Positions 9,243-19,370 of a stretch of DNA of 64,000 nt are shown here, in pieces. Numbering within the stretch: position 1 is the stretch's first letter; each line of letters opens with the position of its first letter. The stretch comes from Bog-473 sp963770645 (GTDB taxonomy: Bacteria; Actinomycetota; Acidimicrobiia; Acidimicrobiales; RAAP-2). Position numbers and translations under genes: made by a program. The notes under the pieces are model-generated. The model was given only the letters and a program-made list of their open reading frames with translations, ran no database searches and had not been told where the DNA came from. The stretch spans positions 1,364,001 to 1,428,000 of the forward strand of contig CAVYQL010000003.1 in NCBI GenBank assembly GCA_963770645.1. Direction: 5' to 3'.

Positions 9243-9256
<14 letters not shown>
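8103..9256 (-). CDS. prfB: peptide chain release factor 2, with a frameshift near its 3' end
   Basis: RF2 reads UGA/UAA stop codons and triggers peptide release. The first frame from ATG 9256 carries the stop-recognition tripeptide region RMSPFDSQHRRQTSFAS and the catalytic loop SSGAGGQHVNKTDSAVRLTH. Near 8274 the sequence passes into another frame, which supplies the family's C-terminus (GDNAWGSQIRSYVMAPYQLV, then FMEAELRRQREGNS) and stops at 8103. Restoring one G in the five-base run at 8270-8274 rejoins the gene at about 384 codons. This is not the programmed prfB frameshift, which lies near codon 25 and uses an in-frame UGA that is absent here. The start overlaps the end of secA by 14 bases. 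Confidence 0.9.
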
Positions 9257-12113
<2,857 letters not shown>

Positions 12114-12508
12114 GAGAGCCCGATCCTACCGGCACCAGGGGCGACCGAGCCGACGGGCACGGGGTCGAGGTGTCTGGGCTGCGTGCGGCTGACCTGGTCT
12201 TTGACCCCACACTCGCCTGCCGCGAGGGTGGCGCGCCCGCACCGGCGGCACGGTGTCGCCACCGCACCCAGCAGCGCCGCATTGGCACGCGTCGCCTCGT
12301 CTCCGCCCGCCCCCGACTGTCGGGGACCCGGCGGGCAGGGCTTACCTCTAAGTCGCACCATGCTCAGCGACCACAAGTCGCCTTACGTGGGTCGTTTTGC
12401 CTGCGACTGGCATCGACTTTCAACCACAGACCCGCACGCAGCCCACCGCAATGCTACTGGATGGCCACCGCGCCTTCCCGCCGGACCGGCGCGCGGAGGC
12501 CGGATCGA
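12114..12508. other. intergenic region upstream of secA
   Basis: No convincing gene or RNA is visible. A minus-strand frame at 12110-12376 has a Cys-pair motif but poor coding character. The secA promoter should lie here. Confidence 0.5.
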
Positions 12509-12811
12509 CTACTGCCCGGGCACCGACGAGCCGGCCGAGCCCGAGGCACTCCCGGCGCTGCCGGGCGTCGCACCCTCGAGCACGGTCACGTCCGCGATCT
12601 TCCACACCCCGTCCACCTGCTGCAGGTTGGCCGGGAGACGGACCACGTCGGCCTGGGGAGTGTCGATCTTGTTGTTCACATAGGTCTGGTCGACCACCGC
12701 GTAGATGGAGGCCGTCCCCGCCGCCTGGTTCTCCGACTGCACGTAGAGGGCGCGGATCTGCCCGAGCGACTCGGCCAAGGTTGGGCCGGTCCGGACGTTC
12801 CGCCCGTCCAT
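12509..12811 (-). CDS. hypothetical 100-residue protein, possibly the C-terminal part of a secreted domain
   Basis: The product reads like a folded alpha/beta domain (RALYVQSENQAAGTASIYAV, then LPANLQQVDGVWKIADVTVL) followed by a Ser/Gly/Ala-rich tail. The block VDGVWKIADVTVLEG resembles the last strands of NTF2-like or DUF4878-type domains of secreted actinobacterial proteins. There is no signal peptide, and the ATG at 12811 has an ill-placed ribosome site, so this may be the 3' remnant of a longer gene. Nothing coding is visible upstream to 13130. Confidence 0.45.
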   Translation of the reverse strand: MDGRNVRTGPTLAESLGQIRALYVQSENQAAGTASIYAVVDQTYVNNKIDTPQADVVRLPANLQQVDGVWKIADVTVLEGATPGSAGSASGSAGSSVPGQ

Positions 12812-13132
12812 TCCTTCATGGAGACAAACGGGAGGAGCCGAGCAACCTCGCGGCCCGCCGACCGCAAGCAGCGCCGCTCACGCCCGTTACCTACACAGGG
12901 GTGCACAAAAGAGGTGCTCCGGGGGCTCGTCCGGGTTCCCGAGGGGAGGAGGTGAACTGCAGGATTCAGGTGCCGGGGGGCGCAATTGTCAGTGCGTTGT
13001 TTCTGTTGTTTGAAATAGCCAACCCCGGTTATTGAAGGTGTCGACGCTGGCCGTTTGGGCACCTGTGAAGGCCAGCCATAATGAAAACCAAACTCCTCGT
13101 GAGGCCGGAAGGGGAAGGGGAGGGACGGGCTA
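12812..13132. other. intergenic region with a short inverted repeat, upstream of the sigma gene
   Basis: Holds an AT-richer segment around 12995-13040 and an inverted repeat CTGGCC...GGCCAG (about 13047-13074). The sigma gene's purine-rich ribosome site GGGGAGGGA is just before 13133. No gene seen. Confidence 0.45.
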
Positions 13133-14683
13133 GTGGCGCTCCGCCAGGAAGAGCTAACCAGTCTCTGCGACGACGTCGACCTTGAGCGCGACCGCGCGCT
13201 CGTCGAGCGCTGCCAAGGCGGTGACTCCGCCGCGTTCGGCAACCTCTACGCGCGCTATTACGACCGCCTTCTTCGCTTCTGCCTGCGCCGCTTGAACGAC
13301 CGCCACGAGGCGGAGGACGCGGCACAAGAGGCTTTCGCCCGGGCTTGGAAGGCGCTGCCGCGCTTCGCGGGTGAGCGGCGCTTCTACCCGTGGCTCACCG
13401 TGATCGCCGGCAACATCTGCACCGACATGCTGCGCAGGCGCTCGCGCAGCATGCCCACCGACGACCTGGAACTGACGGCGCAGCATCCCGTTGGGGTCGT
13501 CGGCGAGGACACTTCCGAGGAGCTGGTCCTGGCGGCGGTCGACGGCGAGCTCGTCAACCGGGCGCTCGACCGGCTCTCGACCCGGCACCGCCACGTCCTC
13601 GCCATGCGCGAGGAATCAGGCTGGACGTACCAGCAGATCGCAGACCACGAAGGCGTCGAGATCGGGACCATCGAGACGCTGCTGTGGCGAGCGCGCCAGG
13701 CGCTCAAGCGCGAGTTCGCTGTCGTGTCGGAGTCCAAGGAAGCGCTGGCCGGCTTTCTCATCGCGACCGGGGCGCTGTTGCGCCGTACCTTCTTCCGGGT
13801 GGCCCACCGCGGCGCAACGGTCAACCACCAGAGCGGTGGCGCGGGCGAGGGCTTGCGCAACGCGATGGCAGGCATCGCGGTCACCGGTGCCGCGGTCGCA
13901 GCGGCGTTCATCGCACCGCATGCGTTCTCCGGTGGACCCAGCGCACCCCCTGGGGCATCGGGCTCCGCCCTTGCCGCACCCCAACTCGTCTTCGGCGAAC
14001 CGGGTTCGGGCGCCGGCGCACGGGGCGCTTCCGGCCTGGTCGCGACGAACGGGTCAGGCGCCAACGGCCTGGCCGCTGCCCTCGGCGGAGGTGGCGGAGG
14101 AGGATCCGGCGGCTCCGGCTCCGGCTCATCGCACGACGGATCGTCGGGGTCGGGATCGACGTCAGGAGGACTGGGCGCAGGCGTCGGCGGACTCCTCGGT
14201 GGAGCGAGCGGCGGCGGAAGCACCGGCGGCGTGACCAAGGGCGTCGGGGGCACCGTGGGCGGCGTGGCGGGCGGTGTCGCCAGCGGCGCGGGAAGCACGG
14301 TCGGCGGCCTCACCAACAGCCTCGGCAACACCGTCGGAGGAGCGGCCGGCGGTGTCGTCAGTGGCGCGGGAAGCACGGTCGACCGCGTCACCGGTGGTCT
14401 CGGCAACACGGTCGGTGGCGTCACGAGTGGTGTGGGCAGCACCGTCAACGGCGTGGGCGGCACCGTCGGTGGTGTCACCGGCGGCGGCGGGAGCACGACC
14501 GGCAGTGTGACCAAGACGGTGAACGGCCTCTCATCGGGGCTGGGCCTGGGCAACGTCCTCCCTGGTTCCGGGTCCTCGGGTTCTGGCAGCGGCACCTCGA
14601 GCACCGACAGCTCGGCCGGATCAGGCTCCAGCACCACGACGACCACAGAGCCCGGCGGCCTCGGCGGTCTGCTCGGCGGCTGA
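13133..14683 (+). CDS. ECF-type sigma factor fused to a membrane anchor and a long Gly/Val/Thr/Ser repeat tail
   Basis: Residues about 20-195 are an ordinary ECF sigma factor: region 2 with DRLLRFCLRRLNDRHEAEDA and AFARAWKALPRFAGERRFY, and region 4 with GWTYQQIADHEGVEIGTIET and LLWRARQALKREF. After a basic linker comes one hydrophobic segment, AMAGIAVTGAAVAAAFIAPH (about residues 244-263). The remaining 250 residues are low complexity: Gly/Ser stretches, then a degenerate repeat of the type GGVTSGVGSTVGGV (about residues 365-466), then a Ser/Thr tail ending GGLGGLLGG. A normal ECF protein ends near residue 200. The fusion implies a membrane-tethered sigma factor whose tail may cross into the cell envelope. 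No anti-sigma gene adjoins it. Start GTG 13133 follows GGGGAGGGA. Confidence 0.85.
   Translation: MALRQEELTSLCDDVDLERDRALVERCQGGDSAAFGNLYARYYDRLLRFCLRRLNDRHEAEDAAQEAFARAWKALPRFAGERRFYPWLTVIAGNICTDMLRRRSRSMPTDDLELTAQHPVGVVGEDTSEELVLAAVDGELVNRALDRLSTRHRHVLAMREESGWTYQQIADHEGVEIGTIETLLWRARQALKREFAVVSESKEALAGFLIATGALLRRTFFRVAHRGATVNHQSGGAGEGLRNAMAGIAVTGAAVAAAFIAPHAFSGGPSAPPGASGSALAAPQLVFGEPGSGAGARGASGLVATNGSGANGLAAALGGGGGGGSGGSGSGSSHDGSSGSGSTSGGLGAGVGGLLGGASGGGSTGGVTKGVGGTVGGVAGGVASGAGSTVGGLTNSLGNTVGGAAGGVVSGAGSTVDRVTGGLGNTVGGVTSGVGSTVNGVGGTVGGVTGGGGSTTGSVTKTVNGLSSGLGLGNVLPGSGSSGSGSGTSSTDSSAGSGSSTTTTTEPGGLGGLLGG
14226..14530 (+). repeat. degenerate tandem repeat encoding the sigma-factor tail
   Basis: The DNA repeats variants of a unit coding for G-S-T-V-G/D-G/R-V/L-T, with near-identical stretches such as GGCGCGGGAAGCACGGTCG occurring at least twice. 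Repeat number may vary between strains or be misassembled. Confidence 0.7.
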
Positions 14684-14843
14684 CGCCCCACGTACTCATG
14701 AGACGGAGCGCAAGCTCCAGCTCGAGCAGGGGTTCTCCTTCTATGGACACCAAGCAGTACGACGCCGCACCAGCGTGGATTGCACCGGGCGAGCCGATCA
14801 TCACGCAATGTGGGGTGACACTGATTGACTCCCGGGACGAGAA

Positions 14844-14887
14844 ACGCCGCCGGCTCCGGGGGTGCGCGGTCCCGGAACCGGCGGCGT
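14844..14887 (-). terminator. hairpin downstream of glutamine synthetase
   Basis: ACGCCGCCGG-CT-CCGGG at 14844-14860 pairs with CCCGG-AA-CCGGCGGCGT at 14871-14887 around a 10-base loop. It lies 17 bases beyond the glnA stop. There is no clear T-tract, as is common in GC-rich actinobacteria. Confidence 0.6.
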
Positions 14888-14903
14888 CCCGATCAGTGGT
14901 GGC

Positions 14904-15914
14904 TCATCGGCCGGCGGCGTCCTCGCAGACCGTCTCGACGATCAAGCGGCTCACCACGTAGGGATCCATGTTGGCGTTGGGGCGGCGGTCCTCGATCCAG
15001 CCCTTCTTGTTCTTAGCCGTCTGCCATGGGATCCGGATCGACGCACCACGGTCGGAGGTGCCGTAGCTGAACTGGGTGAAGTGGGCGGTCTCGTGCGCGC
15101 CGGTCAAGCGGCTCTCAATGCCGATGCCGTAGTTCGTCACGTGCTCCTCGACGCGCTTCCCGAGCGCCTCGCAGCCGGCGATGATGGCGTCCCAGCCGCC
15201 GTCCTCGCGCATCGCCTTGGTGGAGAAGTTGGTGTGGGCACCCGCACCGTTCCAGTCGCCGAGGACCGGCTTGGGTTCGAGCGTCGCGAACACGTCAAGA
15301 TCCTCGGCGATGCGGAACAGCAGCCAGCGGGCCGTCCACAGCTGGTCGCCGATGAGCGGCGGCGGCAGGATCCCGATCTGGAACTCCCACTGCCCCATCA
15401 TCACCTCGGCGTTGGTGCCCTCGATGCCGAGTCCGGCCTTCAGACAGGCGGCGGTGTGGCGCTCGACGATCTCACGGCCGGGCATCTTGTCACCCCCCAC
15501 TCCGCAGTAGTACGGACCCTGTGGAGCGGGAAAGCCGGCCTCGGGCCATCCCAGCGGCCGCCCGTACTGGAAGAAGGTGTACTCCTGCTCGATGCCGAAC
15601 CAAGGTTCGAACGCGGCGTACTTGTCCGCGACCTCGACGCATGCTCGCCGCGTGTTGGTCGGGTGTGGCGACATGTCGGTCAGCAGGACCTCGCACATGA
15701 CGAGCTTGTCGTTCTCGCCGCGTAGCGGGTCGGGGCAGACGAACACCGGCTGCAGAACGCAGTCGGAGTCGCTCCCCTCGGCCTGGTTCGTGCTCGAGCC
15801 GTCAAAACCCCAGATCGGAGGTTCCTTGCCGTCCTCCACGATCTTTGTCTTGCTCCGGAGTAGCGGAGAGGGCTCCGTCCCGTCGATCCAGATGTACTCG
15901 GCCTGGTAGCTCAT
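14904..15914 (-). CDS. glnII: glutamine synthetase, type II (eukaryotic-like)
   Basis: It makes glutamine from glutamate, ammonia and ATP. The 336-residue length and the signature blocks YIWIDGTEPSPLLRSKTKIV, WGFDGSSTNQAEGSDSDCVL, PWFGIEQEYTFF and VLGDWNGAGAHTNFSTKAMR are those of GSII, the short class also found in eukaryotes, rhizobia and some actinobacteria. They do not match the 470-residue GSI, and no adenylylation site of the GSI type is expected. The catalytic C-terminal region with RGASIRIPWQTAKNKKGW and EDRRPNANMDPYVV is intact. ATG 15914 follows AGGAGAG. The gene stands alone with its own hairpin at the 3' end. Confidence 0.93.
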   Translation of the reverse strand: MSYQAEYIWIDGTEPSPLLRSKTKIVEDGKEPPIWGFDGSSTNQAEGSDSDCVLQPVFVCPDPLRGENDKLVMCEVLLTDMSPHPTNTRRACVEVADKYAAFEPWFGIEQEYTFFQYGRPLGWPEAGFPAPQGPYYCGVGGDKMPGREIVERHTAACLKAGLGIEGTNAEVMMGQWEFQIGILPPPLIGDQLWTARWLLFRIAEDLDVFATLEPKPVLGDWNGAGAHTNFSTKAMREDGGWDAIIAGCEALGKRVEEHVTNYGIGIESRLTGAHETAHFTQFSYGTSDRGASIRIPWQTAKNKKGWIEDRRPNANMDPYVVSRLIVETVCEDAAGR

Positions 15915-16142
15915 GAACTCTCCTGTGTTCCCCTATTTCCCGGATTGTTCGTCAGTCTCGTGCTCCGAGACCGACGGGTGACACGGCACCGCACGCCCGG
16001 CGGGTGTTGAACCTGCCGCGTCGTGATCTCAGTGTCGCCGGACCCTATTTCGCCGCCGTATCGGTTTTGTAAACCGAGGATGAATTCAGATGCCGCCGCC
16101 GGCGAAGCGAATGGGGCCCGCCCGCCGGTGCCCGGACGCGAG

Positions 16143-16171
16143 GGAGGGCTGGATCCCTCGACCCAGCCCTC
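16143..16171. terminator. hairpin with arms GGAGGGCTGG/CCAGCCCTCC
   Basis: A perfect 10-base stem (16143-16152 with 16162-16171) around nine bases. It resembles the nearby hairpin at 16242-16271 and may be a second terminator or a dispersed structured element. Confidence 0.5.
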
Positions 16172-16241
16172 CCCGGTTGCCCACAGGCACCCTGGCCGCC
16201 GCCGTCCCGGAGCAAAAGGTTCGGCGCCCAAAAACGACAGC

Positions 16242-16271
16242 GGGCTGGGTCGACCGTGGCCGACCCAGCCC
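16242..16271 (-). terminator. likely intrinsic terminator of the Flp pilin gene
   Basis: GGGCTGGGTCG (16242-16252) pairs perfectly with CGACCCAGCCC (16261-16271). On the minus strand the stem is followed after six bases by TTTTT, about 90 bases beyond the pilin stop. Confidence 0.65.
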
Positions 16272-16359
16272 TACCGTCATCCCATTGGGGAAGGGGGAAT
16301 ATTCCCTTAGGGAATCTCTCGTCGATACCTTCAGCGGCGACGAGACGCCGCTGCCTCAG

Positions 16360-16593
16360 CTAGCAGGAGGTTGAGCCAGCTGCGGCGTTGCCAACACAGT
16401 TGTTGGCGCTGTTGAACAGGCCCTTGATGCCGCCACCGAGCGCAGCCACCGCAACGACGGCGACAACGGCGATGAGGCCAACGAGCAGCGCGTACTCCAC
16501 CATGGAAGCGCCGCGCTCTGTCCGGGCGCGCTGAAGCAGGTCAGCGTGGAAGCCACGCACCGCGAAAAACGCGTTCAGAAACAGCTCAGTCAT
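16360..16593 (-). CDS. flp: Flp/Fap-type pilin precursor
   Basis: This 77-residue prepilin is the expected major subunit of the Tad pilus. A basic leader (QRARTERGAS) precedes the processing and hydrophobic motif MVEYALLVGLIAVVAVVAV, the Flp class signature in which cleavage occurs before the Gly/Ala-rich hydrophobic helix and a Glu sits at +5. The mature part is short and ends in two cysteines (NNCVGNAAAGSTSC) that could form a disulfide. ATG 16593 follows GAGAGGGGA. It is transcribed apart from the assembly operon and has its own terminator, as expected for a subunit made in excess. Confidence 0.88.
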   Translation of the reverse strand: MTELFLNAFFAVRGFHADLLQRARTERGASMVEYALLVGLIAVVAVVAVAALGGGIKGLFNSANNCVGNAAAGSTSC

Positions 16594-16738
16594 CTTGATT
16601 CCCCTCTCTCGCCCCAATGGTTCCGAACGGGATTGCTCGAGTCCATGTGGGTTCCCAAGAACATTCTCCGTTCGACCGAATCGCCGTTCCATAGGCTTTA
16701 TGGACCAATTGTGCCCGTGACGTGGACCGATTGTTGTC

Positions 16739-17203
16739 CTACTCGATCGTGACGAGTCCCATGACGACCGCGCGCACGAGCGCGTGTGTTCGGTTCGTCA
16801 CGTCCAACTTCTGGAAGATTGCCGCGAGATGATTCTTCGTCGTCTTCGGACTGATGTAGAGCCGTTGCGAGATCTCGCCGTTCGTTGCCCCTTCCGCGAG
16901 CAGTTGGAGCACCTCGAGTTCGCGTTGAGTCAGCGACCATGGTCCCCATTGGCGATCGTCGTCGCGCCGTTGCGTGGTGACATCGGGGTCGCGGTAGTCC
17001 TCGTCTGTCTCGACGTCAATGTCGTCGCGAGTAAGGGTGGCGCGAGCGCCGCCGCGCAAGCTCTCGCCGCGGTGCACCGTGGTGCACACGGACGGCCCGG
17101 ACACCGACACCTGTGTGTAGAACATCCACTCCGGGCCGGGTCCTACCAGTGCGGCCCGTTCCGGCTGCGCAACCGGCCACAGGGCCGTCGCAGTGTTCGA
17201 CAT
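16739..17203 (-). CDS. LuxR-type HTH transcriptional regulator
   Basis: The C-terminal 65 residues are a LuxR/GerE DNA-binding domain: LTQRELEVLQLLAEGATNGE, then ISQRLYISPKTTKNHLAAIF, then QKLDVTNRTHALVRAVVMGL. The N-terminal 85 residues match no receiver or sensory domain that I recognise and lack the phosphoacceptor pattern. It lies between the pilin gene and tadC on the same strand, so it is a candidate regulator of the pilus. It has its own upstream gap of 189 bases. Confidence 0.8.
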   Translation of the reverse strand: MSNTATALWPVAQPERAALVGPGPEWMFYTQVSVSGPSVCTTVHRGESLRGGARATLTRDDIDVETDEDYRDPDVTTQRRDDDRQWGPWSLTQRELEVLQLLAEGATNGEISQRLYISPKTTKNHLAAIFQKLDVTNRTHALVRAVVMGLVTIE

Positions 17204-17392
17204 TCCTCCCCCTCATTCCGCCCCCGGGGTTGCCGGTGGCGGCTCCACCCCACCGCGCTGCGGTGGAAACTCCCTGGTCATTGTACGCTTCGGCTATCAA
17301 ACGACAGTCGCAGCACGATTGCAGCCCGGGTGCGAGAACCGACGGATGAACAATTTTCTGCGTACAGGGGCCCGGCAGGGCCCGGCGCTTGC

Positions 17393-18343
17393 TCAGGCGC
17401 CGCCGTGCAACGCGTGCTTGATCGGGCCGACGATCGGACCGAGGACGACGATCATGATCGCCGGCAAGAAGCACAGTGCGAGCGGAAAGAGGATCTTGAC
17501 CGGCACCTTGGCTGCCTTCTCGCGTGCGCGTTGACGGCGCTTGTCGCGCATCTCATCCGCCTGCGCTTGCAACACGCGGCCAATCGGCAACCCGAGCGCA
17601 TCTGCCTGGGCCAGGACGACAGCGAACGTCACCAGGTCGTCGATGTCGGTACGGAGCTTCATGTTCTCGAGCGCGTCCTGACGAGAAAGTCCGAGTTCCA
17701 TCTCCCGGAGCGTGAGCCGCAACTCGTCGCACACCGGCGACTCGAAGCGCGCGCACGAGACCTGCATGGCTTGCTCCAGCCCGAGACCCGCGGCAACGGA
17801 GATCGTCATGAGGTCGAGCAGATCCGGGAGGTCGTTGGTGACCTGCGCACGCCGTTCCTTGATGCGATGACGGAGCCACCAACTCGGTACGAGGCCTCCG
17901 AGCATCGGGAGAATGAACAAGATGGCGAACCCCAACTTGACTTTGACGATCCCACTGATAAGCGTCACGAGACCGATGCCGATCCCCAGCATGATCGATC
18001 CCACCTGGATGGCGACGTATTCCTCCGCCCGCATTGAACCGGTAAGCCCGGCCTTGAGCAGATCGGCGTGGACGCGGTCGATGTCCTGGGAGGGGTAGAG
18101 CCGCGACAGGTTGTCGCGTAGGCCCTTGCCGACAGGACGGAAGATCCGGTTCACCAGCGGCGTCTGCACCCTGTCGAGGGTGGGTGTCGCTTCCGCGTAG
18201 AGCTCCGCCTCCGAGCCGAGGGAGCGGATGAAATCGAGCCGCTGATTCTGGCGGTGCGAGTGCCATGCCGCCGTGCCGACACCGATGACGCCGATCGCCA
18301 TGAGCGTGATGCCCAACAGGGGAACGAAGTACGCAGCGTTCAT
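17393..18343 (-). CDS. tadC: Tad pilus inner-membrane platform protein TadC
   Basis: A type II secretion F-domain protein (316 residues) that with TadB forms the membrane platform of the Flp pilus machine. It has an N-terminal helix, two central helices (IQVGSIMLGIGIGLVTLISG and GFAILFILPMLGGLVPSWWL), the T2SSF block LPDLLDLMTISVAAGLGLEQ and a C-terminal helix. It begins 22 bases after tadB ends. Confidence 0.9.
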   Translation of the reverse strand: MNAAYFVPLLGITLMAIGVIGVGTAAWHSHRQNQRLDFIRSLGSEAELYAEATPTLDRVQTPLVNRIFRPVGKGLRDNLSRLYPSQDIDRVHADLLKAGLTGSMRAEEYVAIQVGSIMLGIGIGLVTLISGIVKVKLGFAILFILPMLGGLVPSWWLRHRIKERRAQVTNDLPDLLDLMTISVAAGLGLEQAMQVSCARFESPVCDELRLTLREMELGLSRQDALENMKLRTDIDDLVTFAVVLAQADALGLPIGRVLQAQADEMRDKRRQRAREKAAKVPVKILFPLALCFLPAIMIVVLGPIVGPIKHALHGGA

Positions 18344-18365
18344 CTGATCAGCCTCCCCGCGACCC

Positions 18366-19370
18366 TCACACCTTGATGTTGACCATGCGCCGCACGATCC
18401 AGAACCCGAGAGCCATCAACCCGGCGGTGAAGAAGAGAACAACGAGCCCCGCCCCGTGCTCCATCGGCTGGAGGTAGTCGGGATCCTTCAGCTCGAGCGC
18501 GATGACCAAGAAGATCGGGATGGCAAAGAGGACATACCCCGACATCCGCCCTTCGGCCGAGAGCGTCTGGACCTCGCGGCGGACCTCCTGGCGGGTCCGC
18601 ATGAAGTCGGCCAGGGTGTGCAGGATCGGGGCCAGCCGGCCGCCGGTGGACTGCTGGATCCGCACGGCCTCGACGGCCCAGGTCAGATCCTCGACGCCCG
18701 ATCGCTCGGCCATGTTCTCCAACGCGACGACGAGGTCAGAACCGACCGCCACCTCGGCCATGACGCGGTCGAGCTCGTCGGAGAGCGGCGGTCTGGCGTC
18801 ACGCCGGTACATGTCAATCGATCGCTGGAACGTCTGACCGCCTTCGACCGATGCGGCCAGCAGGGACAGTGCGTCGGGCAGCTGCTCTTGGAGCTGCTTG
18901 ATCCGTTTGCTGGCTCGCCGTGAAGGGAGGTACCAGGCGATGACCGCGACGACGACGATCGCAGCGAGGGCCGCGAACGGCGATTTCGCAATGACACCCG
19001 CACCGACGGCGAGGATGAAGGCAATCGTCCCGGCGATGACGATGTACTCGCCGGATCGCAGCGGGATGTCAGCGCGCTCCAAGCGGCGCTCCAGCGCTCC
19101 CGACGTATCGATACGGCCGAAAATCCCAGCAATCCTGACGGTCAGCGCGGAGAGCTCGCCGTGTTCGGGCGACTCGGTCACCACCTCGACGGGAACCTGC
19201 GCAGTGCCCATGGTGTCGTCGAGGATCTGGGCCAGCGTGCGCTGCTTCGTGCGCACTCGCATGATCGCGCCCACAACGACGATGGAGAGGCCAGCCCCCA
19301 TCAGGACCGCGGCGACGAAGGCCTCTGTCGTCCAACTCAACTGCGTGGAGGCGAGCACGGCGGCTCTCAC
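18366..19370 (-). CDS. tadB: Tad pilus inner-membrane platform protein TadB
   Basis: The second T2SSF-domain platform protein, 334 residues. The F-domain reads LQEQLPDALSLLAASVEGGQ, followed by LSDELDRVMAEVAVGSDLVV and ENMAERSGVEDLTWAVEAVR. Two N-terminal and two C-terminal membrane segments flank it. GTG 19370 overlaps the TGA of tadA (GTGA), so translation is coupled. Confidence 0.9.
   Translation of the reverse strand: MRAAVLASTQLSWTTEAFVAAVLMGAGLSIVVVGAIMRVRTKQRTLAQILDDTMGTAQVPVEVVTESPEHGELSALTVRIAGIFGRIDTSGALERRLERADIPLRSGEYIVIAGTIAFILAVGAGVIAKSPFAALAAIVVVAVIAWYLPSRRASKRIKQLQEQLPDALSLLAASVEGGQTFQRSIDMYRRDARPPLSDELDRVMAEVAVGSDLVVALENMAERSGVEDLTWAVEAVRIQQSTGGRLAPILHTLADFMRTRQEVRREVQTLSAEGRMSGYVLFAIPIFLVIALELKDPDYLQPMEHGAGLVVLFFTAGLMALGFWIVRRMVNIKV

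Larger units (their letters stand above)
15915..16359. other. intergenic region between the pilin gene and glutamine synthetase
   Basis: Contains the glutamine synthetase promoter region (an AT-richer patch near 16045-16090) and two GC-rich hairpins listed separately. No gene seen. Confidence 0.6.

Noticed and set aside
13384..14808. 474-codon minus-strand Pro-rich frame
   Set aside because: It is the antisense of the Gly-rich sigma tail, which reads as Pro/Thr/Val repeats.
14743..14961. Plus-strand frame starting MDTKQYDAAPAWIAP after the sigma gene
   Set aside because: The first 35 residues look protein-like, but it then runs through the glutamine synthetase terminator and into that gene; no ribosome site.
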